DNA of 64,000 nt from Chitinophaga sp. HK235 (GCF_018255755.1 NZ_CP073766.1:3348001-3412000), one strand, 5' to 3'. Shown: positions 6,911-16,179, counted from the first letter of the stretch. Numbers and translations: made by a program. Notes: generated by a model not told the origin, from the sequence alone.

Positions 6911-8025
6911 CTGGTTTTCCGGTAATTGAGGATGGCCCATCCGTTGAGCACCACAGCGAATATCACCAGATACAGGAATTCTGCCTGCACATCTGCAAAC
7001 CCGCTGCCTTTCAGGATAATCATCCGCACTACTTTCACGAAATGTGTCAACGGCGTAAAAAAAGCGATCGTTCTGGCCCAGACCGGCATACTATCTACCG
7101 CTGTAAACAATCCACTCATCAATACAAAAATCATCACAAAAAAGAATGCTACAAACATAGCCTGCAACTGGCTATTGGTATAGGTAGACACCAGGAGGCC
7201 AAAGCCCAGCATAGCCACCAGATACACCCCTGCAAAAAGATACAGCAATGCAAAACTGCCTACCGGCCAGATTCCGTAAACGATCCTGGCCACCGTCAAC
7301 GCCAGTGTAAAAAGAACAATGCCCACTACCCAGAAAGGAATCATCTTTCCCAGGATAAACTGCCACTTCTTTATTGGTGTTACATTGATCTGTTCTATGG
7401 TCCCGCTTTCCTTCTCCCGCACAATATTCAATGCCGTCAGAAAACCGGCTATTAATGTCAGCATTAATACCATCACCGCCGGAACAATATAAAAACGATA
7501 CTCTGCCAAAGGATTATACCAGTTGGAATACGTGATGCCAATATTACTATTGTTTTGTAAGGCATTATTGCCGCTTTCATTGATACGAATGTTCTGGTTG
7601 AAATCAGCAATAACTGTCATGAGATAACTGCCGCCCAGCGCCGCTTTGGTGCCATTGATTGCATCTATCGACACGCCTACTTTCTGCATACCTTCCCGCA
7701 CCAGATTGCGTTCAAATCCTGGTGGCACCTCCAGCACTACATCCGCCTTTTCCGTTTCTATATATTGCAAAGCCTCTCCATATGAGGCTGTCGCTGCCAC
7801 AATCCTGAAATAACCTGATGCACCGATTTTGTTGATCAGCTGCTGGGAATAAGTGCTATGATCATGATCAACCACGGCCACATTCACATTCTTCACATCA
7901 AAGTTCATCGCCAGCGGCAGAATGATCAGCTGCACCGTAGGCATCACCAGCATCATGGCCAGAATGGTCTTGTCACGGAAAATCAGCCTGAACTCTTTTT
8001 TCAGAATAAAACGCAGCACCCTCAT
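6907..8025 (-). CDS. ABC-2 type permease (YhhJ/YbhR-like), second of pair
   Basis: Inner-membrane subunit of an ABC exporter, 372 residues. One N-terminal membrane helix (about 20-40, TILAMMLVMPTVQLIILPLAM) is followed by a long periplasmic domain and five C-terminal helices, with the ABC-2 signature REKESGTIEQINVTPIKKWQFILGK near residues 208-230. This is the layout of the YhhJ/YbhR/YbhS group that works with HlyD-type adaptors. The start overlaps the stop of the upstream permease by 4 bases (ATGA). It is the last gene of the efflux operon. The substrate is unknown; a drug or lipid-like compound is the usual expectation. Confidence 0.9.
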   Translation of the reverse strand: MRVLRFILKKEFRLIFRDKTILAMMLVMPTVQLIILPLAMNFDVKNVNVAVVDHDHSTYSQQLINKIGASGYFRIVAATASYGEALQYIETEKADVVLEVPPGFERNLVREGMQKVGVSIDAINGTKAALGGSYLMTVIADFNQNIRINESGNNALQNNSNIGITYSNWYNPLAEYRFYIVPAVMVLMLTLIAGFLTALNIVREKESGTIEQINVTPIKKWQFILGKMIPFWVVGIVLFTLALTVARIVYGIWPVGSFALLYLFAGVYLVAMLGFGLLVSTYTNSQLQAMFVAFFFVMIFVLMSGLFTAVDSMPVWARTIAFFTPLTHFVKVVRMIILKGSGFADVQAEFLYLVIFAVVLNGWAILNYRKTS

Positions 8026-9128
8026 GACAACCGGGTTTTAAAGTTCTTTAATGCAATCGTCAGCGCCACCAATGCCATGCCCAACAGCACCAGTGTTTCC
8101 TTCCAGATATAACGCAGGCCCAGTCCCTTCAGCATCACCGCCTTGATGATCAGAAAGTACCATCTGGCAGGGATCACATTGGAAATCATCTGAAAGATCC
8201 AAGGCATATTCTCCAAGGGGAACATAAATCCTGTAAAGATGATCGTCGGCAACATCATGCCCATCATCGACAACAGCAGGGCCGTCTGCTGGGAACTGGT
8301 CGTATTGGAGATCATCAACCCGATAGACAAACACGTGATGATAAACAGCATACTTTCCATAAACAACAACAATATGCTGCCCTTGATAGCTACATTGAGC
8401 ACAAACACGGCCAGCACCACGATCAGGGTAAAATTAGCCAGCGACAACACCAGATAAGGCACCGCCTTGGCCAGCAGCACCAGCAAGGGTTTGAAGGGAG
8501 ATACCAACAGTATTTCCATAGTTCCCTGCTCCTTTTCCCGCACTACCGCCACAGATGTGAGCGCCGTACATACAATCATCAGCACCAGTGCCATCACACC
8601 CGGAATAAAATTCAGCGACCCATTTCCTTCTTCATTATACAACATCCGTTGCTCAGGTATAATTTTGTACGGCAACCCCGGCGAAGCACTGATCTCCTGC
8701 TGATAACCGGCGAGGATGGAAGTAATATAATTGACCACTGTTTTGGCGGTATTGGGATCTGAGCCATCTGTAATGATCTGCACCTGCGCGTTGCCCACAT
8801 GCTGCAGGTCATTACCAAAGCCTTCCGGAAATATCAGCGCACATTTGGCTGATCCGTTTCTGAAGGTGGTGGCAATATCCTTGTAGTTGATATGGGATTC
8901 ATTAACGATAAAGTAGGAAGAAGATTTTATTTTATGGATGATCTGTGTGCTGTTGACATCCCGGGCATTATCAATAACCGTGAGGGTGATATTTTTCACT
9001 TCACTGGTGAGTGCAAACCCGAAAAGCACGATCTGTACTACCGGCAGGCCAAACATGATCAGCAGGGTACGTCTGTCCCTGAACACATGAAAAAACTCTT
9101 TCCTGATAAATACCAAAAGCTGTTTCAT
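8022..9128 (-). CDS. ABC-2 type permease (YbhS-like), first of pair
   Basis: A 368-residue inner-membrane ABC-2 permease, similar in plan to its downstream neighbour: an N-terminal helix (TLLIMFGLPVVQIVLFGFAL), a periplasmic domain to about residue 170, then five helices with VVREKEQGTMEILLVSPFKPLLVLLAK as the family signature. The two permeases probably form a heterodimer, as the two divergent ATPases upstream also suggest. Nine bases separate it from the second ATPase gene. Confidence 0.9.
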   Translation of the reverse strand: MKQLLVFIRKEFFHVFRDRRTLLIMFGLPVVQIVLFGFALTSEVKNITLTVIDNARDVNSTQIIHKIKSSSYFIVNESHINYKDIATTFRNGSAKCALIFPEGFGNDLQHVGNAQVQIITDGSDPNTAKTVVNYITSILAGYQQEISASPGLPYKIIPEQRMLYNEEGNGSLNFIPGVMALVLMIVCTALTSVAVVREKEQGTMEILLVSPFKPLLVLLAKAVPYLVLSLANFTLIVVLAVFVLNVAIKGSILLLFMESMLFIITCLSIGLMISNTTSSQQTALLLSMMGMMLPTIIFTGFMFPLENMPWIFQMISNVIPARWYFLIIKAVMLKGLGLRYIWKETLVLLGMALVALTIALKNFKTRLS

Positions 9129-9137
9129 AATATAATT

Positions 9138-9881
9138 TTAGTCGGCTGACCTTTGGGCGCCTCTGGCCAGCTGGTAAAACACTTCATCCATAGAGTCCGC
9201 TTTATACTTCTCCTTCAGGCTGGACGGCGTGTCCAGCGCTTCCACTTTGCCATCCACCATGATGGTGATCCGGTTACAATATTCAGCCTCGTCCATATAA
9301 TGCGTAGTCACAAATACAGTGATGCCACTGGCAGCTGCTTCATAAATCATATCCCAGAACTGACGGCGGGTAATAGGGTCCACGCCGCCGGTAGGCTCAT
9401 CCAGGAATACAATATGAGGATTGTGGAAGATGGCCACCGAAAAAGCCAGTTTCTGTTTCCATCCTAACGGTAAGGCGCCTACGAGTTTTTTGGCTTCATT
9501 GGTCAGCCCCAGTTTTTGTACCAGCTGATCACTGCGTTTACGTATATCCGATGACGATAGGCCGTATACGCCGCCGAAAAATTCAATATTCTCTACTACG
9601 GTCAGGTTTTCATAAAGAGAAAACTTCTGACTCATATAGCCGATATTTCTTTTGATGGACTCCTGCTGTTTGTATACGTCAAAACCGGCTACAGTAGCCT
9701 TTCCGGAAGTGGGGTACGACAATCCGCAGAGTATACGCATGGCCGTGGTTTTACCGGCGCCGTTAGCACCGAGGAAACCGAATATCTCTCCTTTATGCAC
9801 ATCAAAAGTGATGTGGTCTACCGCAGTAAAGTGGCCAAACTGTTTGGTCAGGTCTTTACATATGATTACCTTTTCGTCCAT
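9138..9881 (-). CDS. ABC exporter ATPase 2
   Basis: A 247-residue ATP-binding subunit. Visible motifs are Walker A GANGAGKTT, the Q-loop MSQKFSLYENLTV, Walker B IVFLDEPTGGVDP and the H-loop THYMDEAE. The signature region reads LPLGWKQKLAF rather than a standard LSGGQ (G-x-K-Q-K-L), a variant seen in the linked-ATPase drug exporters of the YbhF type. ATG at 9881 was chosen because it directly precedes the fold (VIICKDLTKQFG). This makes its first 26 bases overlap the end of ATPase 1, consistent with translational coupling. Confidence 0.88.
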   Translation of the reverse strand: MDEKVIICKDLTKQFGHFTAVDHITFDVHKGEIFGFLGANGAGKTTAMRILCGLSYPTSGKATVAGFDVYKQQESIKRNIGYMSQKFSLYENLTVVENIEFFGGVYGLSSSDIRKRSDQLVQKLGLTNEAKKLVGALPLGWKQKLAFSVAIFHNPHIVFLDEPTGGVDPITRRQFWDMIYEAAASGITVFVTTHYMDEAEYCNRITIMVDGKVEALDTPSSLKEKYKADSMDEVFYQLARGAQRSAD

Positions 9882-10821
9882 CGCTGCTGTTTTTTTCTGA
9901 AAGATTTTTTTCCTGCATGAGGCGGATGAAGCTATCTTCAATAGATGGGCTGATCTCTTTTATTTCCACCTGCCGGTGCCCCTGCTGTTCCAGGCGCTGT
10001 TGCAGCCCCGTGGTGTCTGCAGCACTATCCCTGAAAGTAACATGGACGTACTCTCCGAAAGCATAACAGCTGTCTATAGCCTGTTCTTCCCGGAGTGCTG
10101 TCAGCAAACGGTAGATGTCTGCTGCTTTTATTGCATACAGCTGTACCGGGAATGTTCTGATAATAGTCTCCGGTGTGTCCACAGACATGATCTTTCCACT
10201 CTGGATCAGCGCAATCCGTTCGCATAACACCGCTTCGTCCATATAAGGTGTAGACACCACAATAGTAATGCCCTGCTGTTTCAGCGTCCGCAGCATGTCC
10301 CAGAACTCCTTACGCGATACAGCATCTACTCCGGTGGTAGGTTCATCCAGAAACAATACCTCCGGTTTATGGATCAGCGCGCAACACAAGGCCAGCTTCT
10401 GTTTCATCCCACCCGACAATCTGCCGGCTCTACGGTCACTGAATGGTTTGATCTGTTCGTATATGTCTTTGATCATACTATAATTTGCATCGATAGTAGT
10501 ACCAAAGAGGGTGGCAAAAAAATGTAGATTCTCCGACACGGTGAGGTCCTGGTACAGGGAAAATTTTCCCGGCATATAACCCACACAACGACGGATGGCT
10601 TTATAATCTTTTATACAATCATATCCTTTCACGCTGGCCTTGCCCTTATCCGGCAGCAGCAAGGTGGTCAGTATCCGGAACATGGATGTTTTACCGGCAC
10701 CATCGGGTCCTATCAGTCCAAACAGTTCACCATCCTTCACTTCCAGGGATACGTCGTCTACCGCCAGCACCTTGCCGGCATCATACGTCTTGGTAATATG
10801 TTCCAGGGTAACCGGATTCAT
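9856..10821 (-). CDS. ABC exporter ATPase 1
   Basis: A 321-residue ATP-binding subunit with Walker A GPDGAGKTS, the Q-loop region MPGKFSLYQDLTV, signature LSGGMKQKL, Walker B VLFLDEPTTGVDA and switch STPYMDEAVLCER (Thr-Pro where most ATPases have His near the H-loop). About 90 residues after the core form a C-terminal regulatory-type extension. Together with ATPase 2 it forms a split version of the fused double-ATPase YbhF. The gene starts 4 bases after the HlyD-type adaptor stop. Confidence 0.88.
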   Translation of the reverse strand: MNPVTLEHITKTYDAGKVLAVDDVSLEVKDGELFGLIGPDGAGKTSMFRILTTLLLPDKGKASVKGYDCIKDYKAIRRCVGYMPGKFSLYQDLTVSENLHFFATLFGTTIDANYSMIKDIYEQIKPFSDRRAGRLSGGMKQKLALCCALIHKPEVLFLDEPTTGVDAVSRKEFWDMLRTLKQQGITIVVSTPYMDEAVLCERIALIQSGKIMSVDTPETIIRTFPVQLYAIKAADIYRLLTALREEQAIDSCYAFGEYVHVTFRDSAADTTGLQQRLEQQGHRQVEIKEISPSIEDSFIRLMQEKNLSEKNSSDGRKGNHM

Positions 10822-10825
10822 AACA

Positions 10826-11785
10826 TCAGGGTTTATGGATCAGCATTTCGCCATACATGCCTATTTTGAGGTAACCATCATTCTTCACCCTTACCTTGAT
10901 CGCATATACGAGATTGGCCCTTTCATTTTTTGTCTGAATGGTTTTAGGCGTGAATTCCGACTTGTCCGATATCCAGGTAATGGTGCCCGGATAGTATTTG
11001 TAGTCCTTTTTTCCCTGATCGATGCGCACCTCCACGTTCTGGCCCAGTTTGATATTGGGGAGTGTGACACCAGTAACATACGCCTTCAGGTTGAGCGTAT
11101 CAATATTAGCGATCTTATAAAGTGGTTTGCCAACGCCGGTCACTTCTCCCCTCAACGCATAACGCGACAGCACCACGCCATTAATAGGATTAACGATCTG
11201 TCCTTTGCGGACCTGCTCTGAATACTGCTCCAGCGATTTCTCCAGGGGCGCCTGTTCACTGAGGATAGAGCGGTTTTGGGTAGCGGTGTTGGAATTATTC
11301 AGTCTGATCTGCTGGCGGGTGACATTCAGTTGTTTTTCGAGCTGCTCAATCAATGCGTTGATATCATCGAGTTGTTTTTGTGTGGCAGCATCGCTTTTCA
11401 CCAGGTTCTCCGTTCTTTTCCGTTCGCGGTATTGCTGTTGCAGCTGTGCTTCCTGCACTATCAGCTGCCGTTCTACCAGCATGGTTTGTGGTTGCGGGTT
11501 ACTGGTTTTTTCTTTCAGTGCGCGGATGGAGGCCTGTACCTGTTCTTTTTGCAGCGTAGGGATAGTGACATCGATCTGGCCTACTACCTGGCCTGCGCTG
11601 AGTTTATCGCCTTCGTTAACGGAGAAGGCCAGCAGTTCACCATTCTGCTGTGCAGACACGATCACTTCATCTGCCTCGAAATTGCCGGAGGCATCGTATC
11701 CTGGTCCGCTGTTACCGCAGGCACTTGTCAGCAGTGTTGCGGCCAGTGCTAATATTAAAGCGTGTTTCATATTGAATACGTTCAT
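10826..11785 (-). CDS. HlyD-family periplasmic adaptor, lipoprotein
   Basis: Membrane-fusion subunit linking the ABC exporter to the TolC-like channel; 319 residues. A lipobox LLTSAC near residues 18-23 suggests a lipid anchor. A lipoyl/biotinyl half-motif (VNEGDKLSAGQVVGQID) is followed by a long coiled-coil hairpin rich in Q, E and K (about 75-180), the second half of the barrel (NPINGVVLSRYALRGEVTGVGKPLY) and a beta-barrel end. The ATG at 11785 overlaps the TolC-type stop by one base (TGATG); an internal Met at 11770 gives a more standard signal and could be used instead. It resembles YbhG/YhiI. Confidence 0.88.
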   Translation of the reverse strand: MNVFNMKHALILALAATLLTSACGNSGPGYDASGNFEADEVIVSAQQNGELLAFSVNEGDKLSAGQVVGQIDVTIPTLQKEQVQASIRALKEKTSNPQPQTMLVERQLIVQEAQLQQQYRERKRTENLVKSDAATQKQLDDINALIEQLEKQLNVTRQQIRLNNSNTATQNRSILSEQAPLEKSLEQYSEQVRKGQIVNPINGVVLSRYALRGEVTGVGKPLYKIANIDTLNLKAYVTGVTLPNIKLGQNVEVRIDQGKKDYKYYPGTITWISDKSEFTPKTIQTKNERANLVYAIKVRVKNDGYLKIGMYGEMLIHKP

Positions 11786-13053
11786 CAGTTACCGGAAGTG
11801 TTTTTATAGTTATACTGTGCCTGCAGCCATTGCAGCTGGTGCAGGATACGGGACTGTTTCGCGAGATTTTCCGCATTGAGCTGGGAGATATATTCATGAA
11901 CGGTAATGACACCGTTGTCCAGCTGCGCCTGTGCTGATTTACGCACCGATGAGCGCAGGCGGATGGCATCGTCATCCTGTTCCATCAACGCGACGTACTT
12001 GTCGATATCCTGCTGTTGCTGCTGCATGGTGAGAGTGGTGTTAAACAGGAAGGTTTGTTTGTTCACCTCCAGCATACGGCGGTTGATTTCCATCAGCTGC
12101 CGGTTGTTCTTCAGTGAATAGAGGCTGCCCAATGACCAGTTGAGCCGCACACCTCCCATCCACCAGGCACCGAAGTTATTTTCCACGATGTTCAGCGTAG
12201 GTCTTCCATAAGCTCCCTGCAGAAAAGCAGACAAACGAGGCAGATAAGCAGATTTCAACTGCCGCTCCTGTACGTCGTACGTTTTTTTCTGGAAGTCGTA
12301 TAAAGCCAGTTCGGGACGGTTGATATTTTGCTGAGGACTGGCTGACGCCGGAGCACTCAATACAGTACTATCATTTAGCGGTTGGTTGATGAAGGTGGAC
12401 AACATTTTCAGATAGGCTTTACGGTTAGCCCTGAATTCAGTGGTCATCATATCGGCATTTACAATTTCTGCCAGCAGCTCGTCTACATTGCTCCTATAGG
12501 CGACACCGTTAGCCAGGGCTGCTTTCATTTTGTCGGCAGCGGTCTGCAGATCTGCCTTGCGGAGGGCATTCTGCTGCAGCTGAGCATCCATCAGCAGAAT
12601 GGAAAAATACAGCTGGGTCACTCTTTCCCGCACGGCGTACAGGTTCACTTCCAGGTTCTGCTGCTGCACTTTTTCGTTGGCCCTGCTGGCTTCCTGCTGC
12701 AATTTCGTTACCCCGCCATCATAGATCTGCTGCGTTACTTCGGCCTGTACTTTATACTGATCCTTGCTCAGCACCGGTGGGTGAAGACCGGGAATCGGTG
12801 GAAACACATCCGAAAAGTTGATCACCTGCGACTGATAACTGGCCTGCCCTGTAACCGTGAGCTGTGGCAGGTATAACTTTCCTGCGTTGGCAACTGTATA
12901 CTGATTGGTGCGGGCTATCAGATCATACTGCCGGATGAGCGGATAATTATCCCTCGCCAGCGTATAACATCTTTCAATCGTCAGCGCTGCTTCCTGCGCT
13001 TTCAACTGCCCGCCCAACATCATGATACAACAAAGCATGTTTAATACTTTCAT
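11785..13053 (-). CDS. TolC-family outer-membrane efflux protein
   Basis: First gene of the ABC efflux operon, 422 residues. The signal peptide ends near residue 19 (LKAQ). The rest shows the duplicated TolC pattern: CYTLARDNYPLIRQYDLI at the start of the first repeat, long Q/A-rich helices, and a second repeat from about residue 230. It would form the outer-membrane channel docked by the HlyD-type adaptor. A 29-bp operator (13069-13097) sits 16 bp upstream of its start, so the operon is expected to be under TetR control. Confidence 0.9.
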   Translation of the reverse strand: MKVLNMLCCIMMLGGQLKAQEAALTIERCYTLARDNYPLIRQYDLIARTNQYTVANAGKLYLPQLTVTGQASYQSQVINFSDVFPPIPGLHPPVLSKDQYKVQAEVTQQIYDGGVTKLQQEASRANEKVQQQNLEVNLYAVRERVTQLYFSILLMDAQLQQNALRKADLQTAADKMKAALANGVAYRSNVDELLAEIVNADMMTTEFRANRKAYLKMLSTFINQPLNDSTVLSAPASASPQQNINRPELALYDFQKKTYDVQERQLKSAYLPRLSAFLQGAYGRPTLNIVENNFGAWWMGGVRLNWSLGSLYSLKNNRQLMEINRRMLEVNKQTFLFNTTLTMQQQQQDIDKYVALMEQDDDAIRLRSSVRKSAQAQLDNGVITVHEYISQLNAENLAKQSRILHQLQWLQAQYNYKNTSGN

Positions 13054-13068
13054 GATGCAACAATGAGT

Positions 13069-13097
13069 TTGAATTATTGTTTTAAAAACTTGTTCAA
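13069..13097 (-). promoter_or_regulatory. Predicted TetR operator of the efflux operon
   Basis: A 29-bp site with half-sites TTGAATTA (13069-13076) and TTGTTCAA (13090-13097). It has the same spacing as the site before the TetR gene (13780-13808) and is identical to it at 23 of 29 positions. It lies between a T-rich TTTTTTTTG stretch (read on the minus strand) and the first efflux gene, where a bound repressor would block transcription. Confidence 0.7.
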
Positions 13098-13121
13098 TAC
13101 AGGGTCAAAAAAAACCGGGTA

Positions 13122-13736
13122 TTACCCCAGCATTCCCTTCAGCCAAAGCGGAATAAGTGTCCTTCTTTCATTCATCAATGCTCTGAACTCCTCGTTTTTC
13201 ACCAATTCATTACGCTCTAGCAGCGGCTTAGCAAGAAATGGCATCACTACCATCCCAATCACATTCATCATTATATGCACCGGATGTACTTTCAGTCTGC
13301 CCTTCTCCTGCATCTCAAACAACTGCCGGAATAAGTGCGATTTAAACAACACATGCTGCTGCGCTGCGCGTGAAAACATATCTTCGCCTGCAATGATCTC
13401 ATTCACCAGGAACAGCGGAAAATCAGGATTCTCCAGCAACAGGTCGATATAATAATTCACCGCTTTACTAACCTTTTCCAGCACGCTCAGCTGTTCATCA
13501 TTAAAAACACCCGCGATCTCAAAAACCAGTTTCTGCACAGCTTCCGCCATCACCACCTCAAACAGCTTCTCCTTACTGCGGAAATAATAATTCACCAGCG
13601 AAAGGTTAATGTCTGCTTCCGCAGCTATATCCCGCACCTTGGTAGCAGCATAGCCCTTTTTGGTGAATACGATACGGGCTGCCGCCAATATCTTTTCCTC
13701 CGTGCTCGTGTCCTTTTCTTTCTTTCCGGTTGCCAT
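13122..13736 (-). CDS. TetR/AcrR-family transcriptional regulator
   Basis: A 204-residue repressor-type protein. The N-terminal TetR helix-turn-helix spans about residues 13-60 (EEKILAAARIVFTKKGYAATKVRDIAAEADINLSLVNYYFRSKEKLF, in segments), with the typical YYFRSKEKLF end. The C-terminal ligand domain has GVFNDEQLSVLEKVSKAV. It lies directly upstream of the efflux operon in the same direction, and both have the same 29-bp operator, so autoregulation plus control of the pump is the simplest reading. ATG at 13736 was chosen because upstream in-frame sequence (from 13808) overlaps the operator. Confidence 0.9.
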   Translation of the reverse strand: MATGKKEKDTSTEEKILAAARIVFTKKGYAATKVRDIAAEADINLSLVNYYFRSKEKLFEVVMAEAVQKLVFEIAGVFNDEQLSVLEKVSKAVNYYIDLLLENPDFPLFLVNEIIAGEDMFSRAAQQHVLFKSHLFRQLFEMQEKGRLKVHPVHIMMNVIGMVVMPFLAKPLLERNELVKNEEFRALMNERRTLIPLWLKGMLG

Positions 13737-13779
13737 AATTCCACGTTTTAAAAATGAAGTTAAGGAAAAAAATAAAAAA

Positions 13780-13808
13780 TTGAACAACTTTTTAAAACAC
13801 TTGTTCAA
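13780..13808 (-). promoter_or_regulatory. Predicted TetR operator, autoregulatory site
   Basis: Perfect 8-bp inverted half-sites TTGAACAA (13780-13787) and TTGTTCAA (13801-13808) are separated by 13 bp. The site is 43 bp upstream of the TetR ATG. It shares geometry and core (TTTTAAAA-type centre, CACTTGTTCAA end) with 13069-13097. Its outer two bases overlap the start of the 38-bp inverted repeat at 13807. Confidence 0.72.
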
Positions 13809-13958
13809 CTGTGATAAATACTGATACCTCTGATGCTCCTGATAAATGTAGATGCATGCGATTAACTGGATAAGAATAATTAAAATTAATTTCCGTCTAT
13901 TCTTCGCTTATATCTTCGTCTATCAGGAGCATCAGAGGTATCAGTATTTATCACAGTT
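13807..13958. repeat. 38-bp perfect inverted repeat around a 76-bp AT-rich core
   Basis: The arms 13807-13844 and 13921-13958 are exact reverse complements (38 of 38). The core 13845-13920 is AT-rich. The right arm begins directly at the stop codon of the outer-membrane receptor gene (stop 13957-13959), and the left arm touches the TetR operator. It may be an invertible promoter segment, a long terminator or processed hairpin, or a small non-autonomous element. There is no T-run immediately after the stem on either strand, which weakens the plain-terminator reading. No recombinase gene is visible nearby. Confidence 0.85.
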
Positions 13959-16179
13959 ACAGGCGATGTCTTTCCTCATCACTCCCCGTATTCCTCACTT
14001 CGCGCTTGCGGGATGATTGGCCCAGTTTATAAGTCAGGGTAAGGCGAACATTGCGATTCACCTGGAAGTGTGTGAAAGTTTGTTTGATATTACCATAGGT
14101 ATAATGAACTACGCTGGCACTGGAGCGAAGCAGGTCGGCAGCATTGAGGGCAATGCTCAAACGTTTCTGCAGGCACAGGGTTTTTAGGCCCAGGTCTACA
14201 TTATAATAGGCGTCTGATTTTCCATTATGATCTATTTCAGGGAACTGATACCAGCCATTCACGGCAACTTGCCAGGTTTTATCACTATTGAGGGAGATAT
14301 TATTGTTGGTAGACAGATACATGCCCAGTCCTTTCACATCGGCGATATAAGGGTGGGATGAATTAGCTGCTGTATTATAAGCTGTCAGCTGATTGGTGCT
14401 TTCCAGCCAGGACCAGGGCTGCACGGTGGCGCTGGCCGACAGGCCATACCGGTAAATCTTCAGGAAGTTCACCGGCGTGGTAAATACAGTGTTATCATCT
14501 TCGGATGCAATGGTGATCCGGTTAAAGCCATTATTGGTGATATTCAGAAAAGCGGCTACTGTAAATCGTTGTTTCCAGCTGTGTGATAATTCAAAATTGC
14601 TGTTGTATTCCGGCTGCAGGTAAGGGTTTCCTTCCAGGTAACTATACGCCGTAGTCAGCGATTTATAAGGATTCAGATCCCAGAATACAGGACGGTTGAT
14701 CCGTTTGCCAAAGGTAAAGGCCAGATGATTGTCAGTTGTATAGTTCCAGATAGCCGAGAAGGAAGGGAATAATTTCACATAGTCGTTCCTGTTGGTCTGG
14801 TCCTGGATATGGGAAATACCTTTGGTTTGAGTGGCCTCCATCCGCAGGCCGGCATTGAGTTTCCACTTGCCCATTTCTTTAGCGGCGCTGAGATACAATG
14901 CCTGTGTATTTTCCGTATAGTCGTATTCGTTGCTCAGCGCTTTGTTATAAATCAGCTGGTCTTTTATATTGTTATAGTAAAATACATTGCTGTAGTTGTC
15001 AATAAAGCTCAGCTTTCCGCCGAAGGCGTAATTTGCAAACCGGGTAGGCCATTGAAAATCCGCTTTCAGGGTGTAAATATTGATCGCTTGTTTGTTGGTA
15101 TCAAAATAACGGGTGACACCGTCCAGAAGTAGCTCTCCGTAAGGGTTATAGCGCCGGCTTTCAAAATCAGATTGATCGGTACGATAGTAGTTGAAATAGT
15201 CTGCATCTATTGACATTTGCCGGCCGACGGAATCGAAGCGGGTAACAAGATGCACATTCAAACCGTTGCTCCAGGCCACGGGCTTATAGGTGGCGTATGT
15301 TTTCAATACAGAATCCGGCAGATGGCCTGTACTATAGAGCGGGTTGTTCACATGATCATCGCCGATATAGGCGGTGCGGCTGCCGTTGTAATTAAAGCCG
15401 ATGGTTGTTTTCTGACTGATTTTATAATCTGTGCCTAATACCAGGTTGAGGTTGCGCACCTTGTAGTTGCCTGTATCCGTTTGTGTCCAGTAGCGCCGCG
15501 GATAAGACAGATCTATACCGAAGCCTTCGAGGAAACGACCATGGTCGTAATTGAGGTTACCATACCAGGACCATTTGCTGGTATTATAGCTGAAGTTTCC
15601 ACCGGCTGTAACGGTACCATAGTTGGAAACACCATACAGTGGTTTGCCGCCGTAGTCAGCACGTTTCAGGCCTGCCTGTACTTCTCCGCTGAAGCCCTGG
15701 TTTCTGTCACGCCGTGTGACGATATTGATCAGACCGGCATTACCATCTGCGTCATAAGCAGCAGAAGGGTTGGTGATCACTTCCACCCGGGCGATCTCTC
15801 CGGCCGACATGGACTTGAGATAACGTTGCAGGTCTTCCCCCGTCAGTGGTACCATACGACCATTCACCATCACTTTCATAGCACCTCTGCCCGCAAGGCC
15901 GATCATATTATCCGTCACCCGCAGTCCCGGTACCCGACCCAGCACTTCCAGCCCATTGGCGCCGGCAGCGCTGACGCTGCTACTGACATTATAGATAATA
16001 CGGTCTGCTTTCCGCTCCACCAGGGCTTTCTGCTGCACCACCGAAATTTCAGATAACTGCCTCACAGCAGGCGGAGGCACGCTATCCGGCCGGGGCTGCT
16101 GCGCACGGGCAGTACCAGTCATTAATAAACAGGGAACGATAAAGTGTGAAAAGGACAATAAACGATGAAGATGGCACAT
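13957..16179 (-). CDS. Outer-membrane beta-barrel receptor (OMP_b-brl_3 type)
   Basis: A 740-residue outer-membrane protein of the TonB-receptor-like family abundant in Bacteroidota. The signal peptide ends at about residue 26 (TARAQ). A plug domain follows (ADRIIYNVSSSVSAAGANGLEVLGRVPG, in segments; then VMVNGRMVPL and GNAGLINIVTRR), and then a barrel of alternating aromatic strands. The carboxypeptidase-like N-terminal domain common in this family is nearly absent: only about 25 residues lie between signal and plug. The C-terminal end is KREVRNTGSDEERHRL, a charged tail rather than the usual terminal Phe strand. The cargo is unknown. The gene is divergent from the dehydrogenase at 16287. 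Confidence 0.88.
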   Translation of the reverse strand: MCHLHRLLSFSHFIVPCLLMTGTARAQQPRPDSVPPPAVRQLSEISVVQQKALVERKADRIIYNVSSSVSAAGANGLEVLGRVPGLRVTDNMIGLAGRGAMKVMVNGRMVPLTGEDLQRYLKSMSAGEIARVEVITNPSAAYDADGNAGLINIVTRRDRNQGFSGEVQAGLKRADYGGKPLYGVSNYGTVTAGGNFSYNTSKWSWYGNLNYDHGRFLEGFGIDLSYPRRYWTQTDTGNYKVRNLNLVLGTDYKISQKTTIGFNYNGSRTAYIGDDHVNNPLYSTGHLPDSVLKTYATYKPVAWSNGLNVHLVTRFDSVGRQMSIDADYFNYYRTDQSDFESRRYNPYGELLLDGVTRYFDTNKQAINIYTLKADFQWPTRFANYAFGGKLSFIDNYSNVFYYNNIKDQLIYNKALSNEYDYTENTQALYLSAAKEMGKWKLNAGLRMEATQTKGISHIQDQTNRNDYVKLFPSFSAIWNYTTDNHLAFTFGKRINRPVFWDLNPYKSLTTAYSYLEGNPYLQPEYNSNFELSHSWKQRFTVAAFLNITNNGFNRITIASEDDNTVFTTPVNFLKIYRYGLSASATVQPWSWLESTNQLTAYNTAANSSHPYIADVKGLGMYLSTNNNISLNSDKTWQVAVNGWYQFPEIDHNGKSDAYYNVDLGLKTLCLQKRLSIALNAADLLRSSASVVHYTYGNIKQTFTHFQVNRNVRLTLTYKLGQSSRKREVRNTGSDEERHRL

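Noticed and set aside
13807..13958. Inverted repeat as an insertion-sequence remnant
   Set aside because: No transposase fragment, no target-site duplication next to the arms, and the core is too short to code; kept only as an inverted repeat of unknown role.
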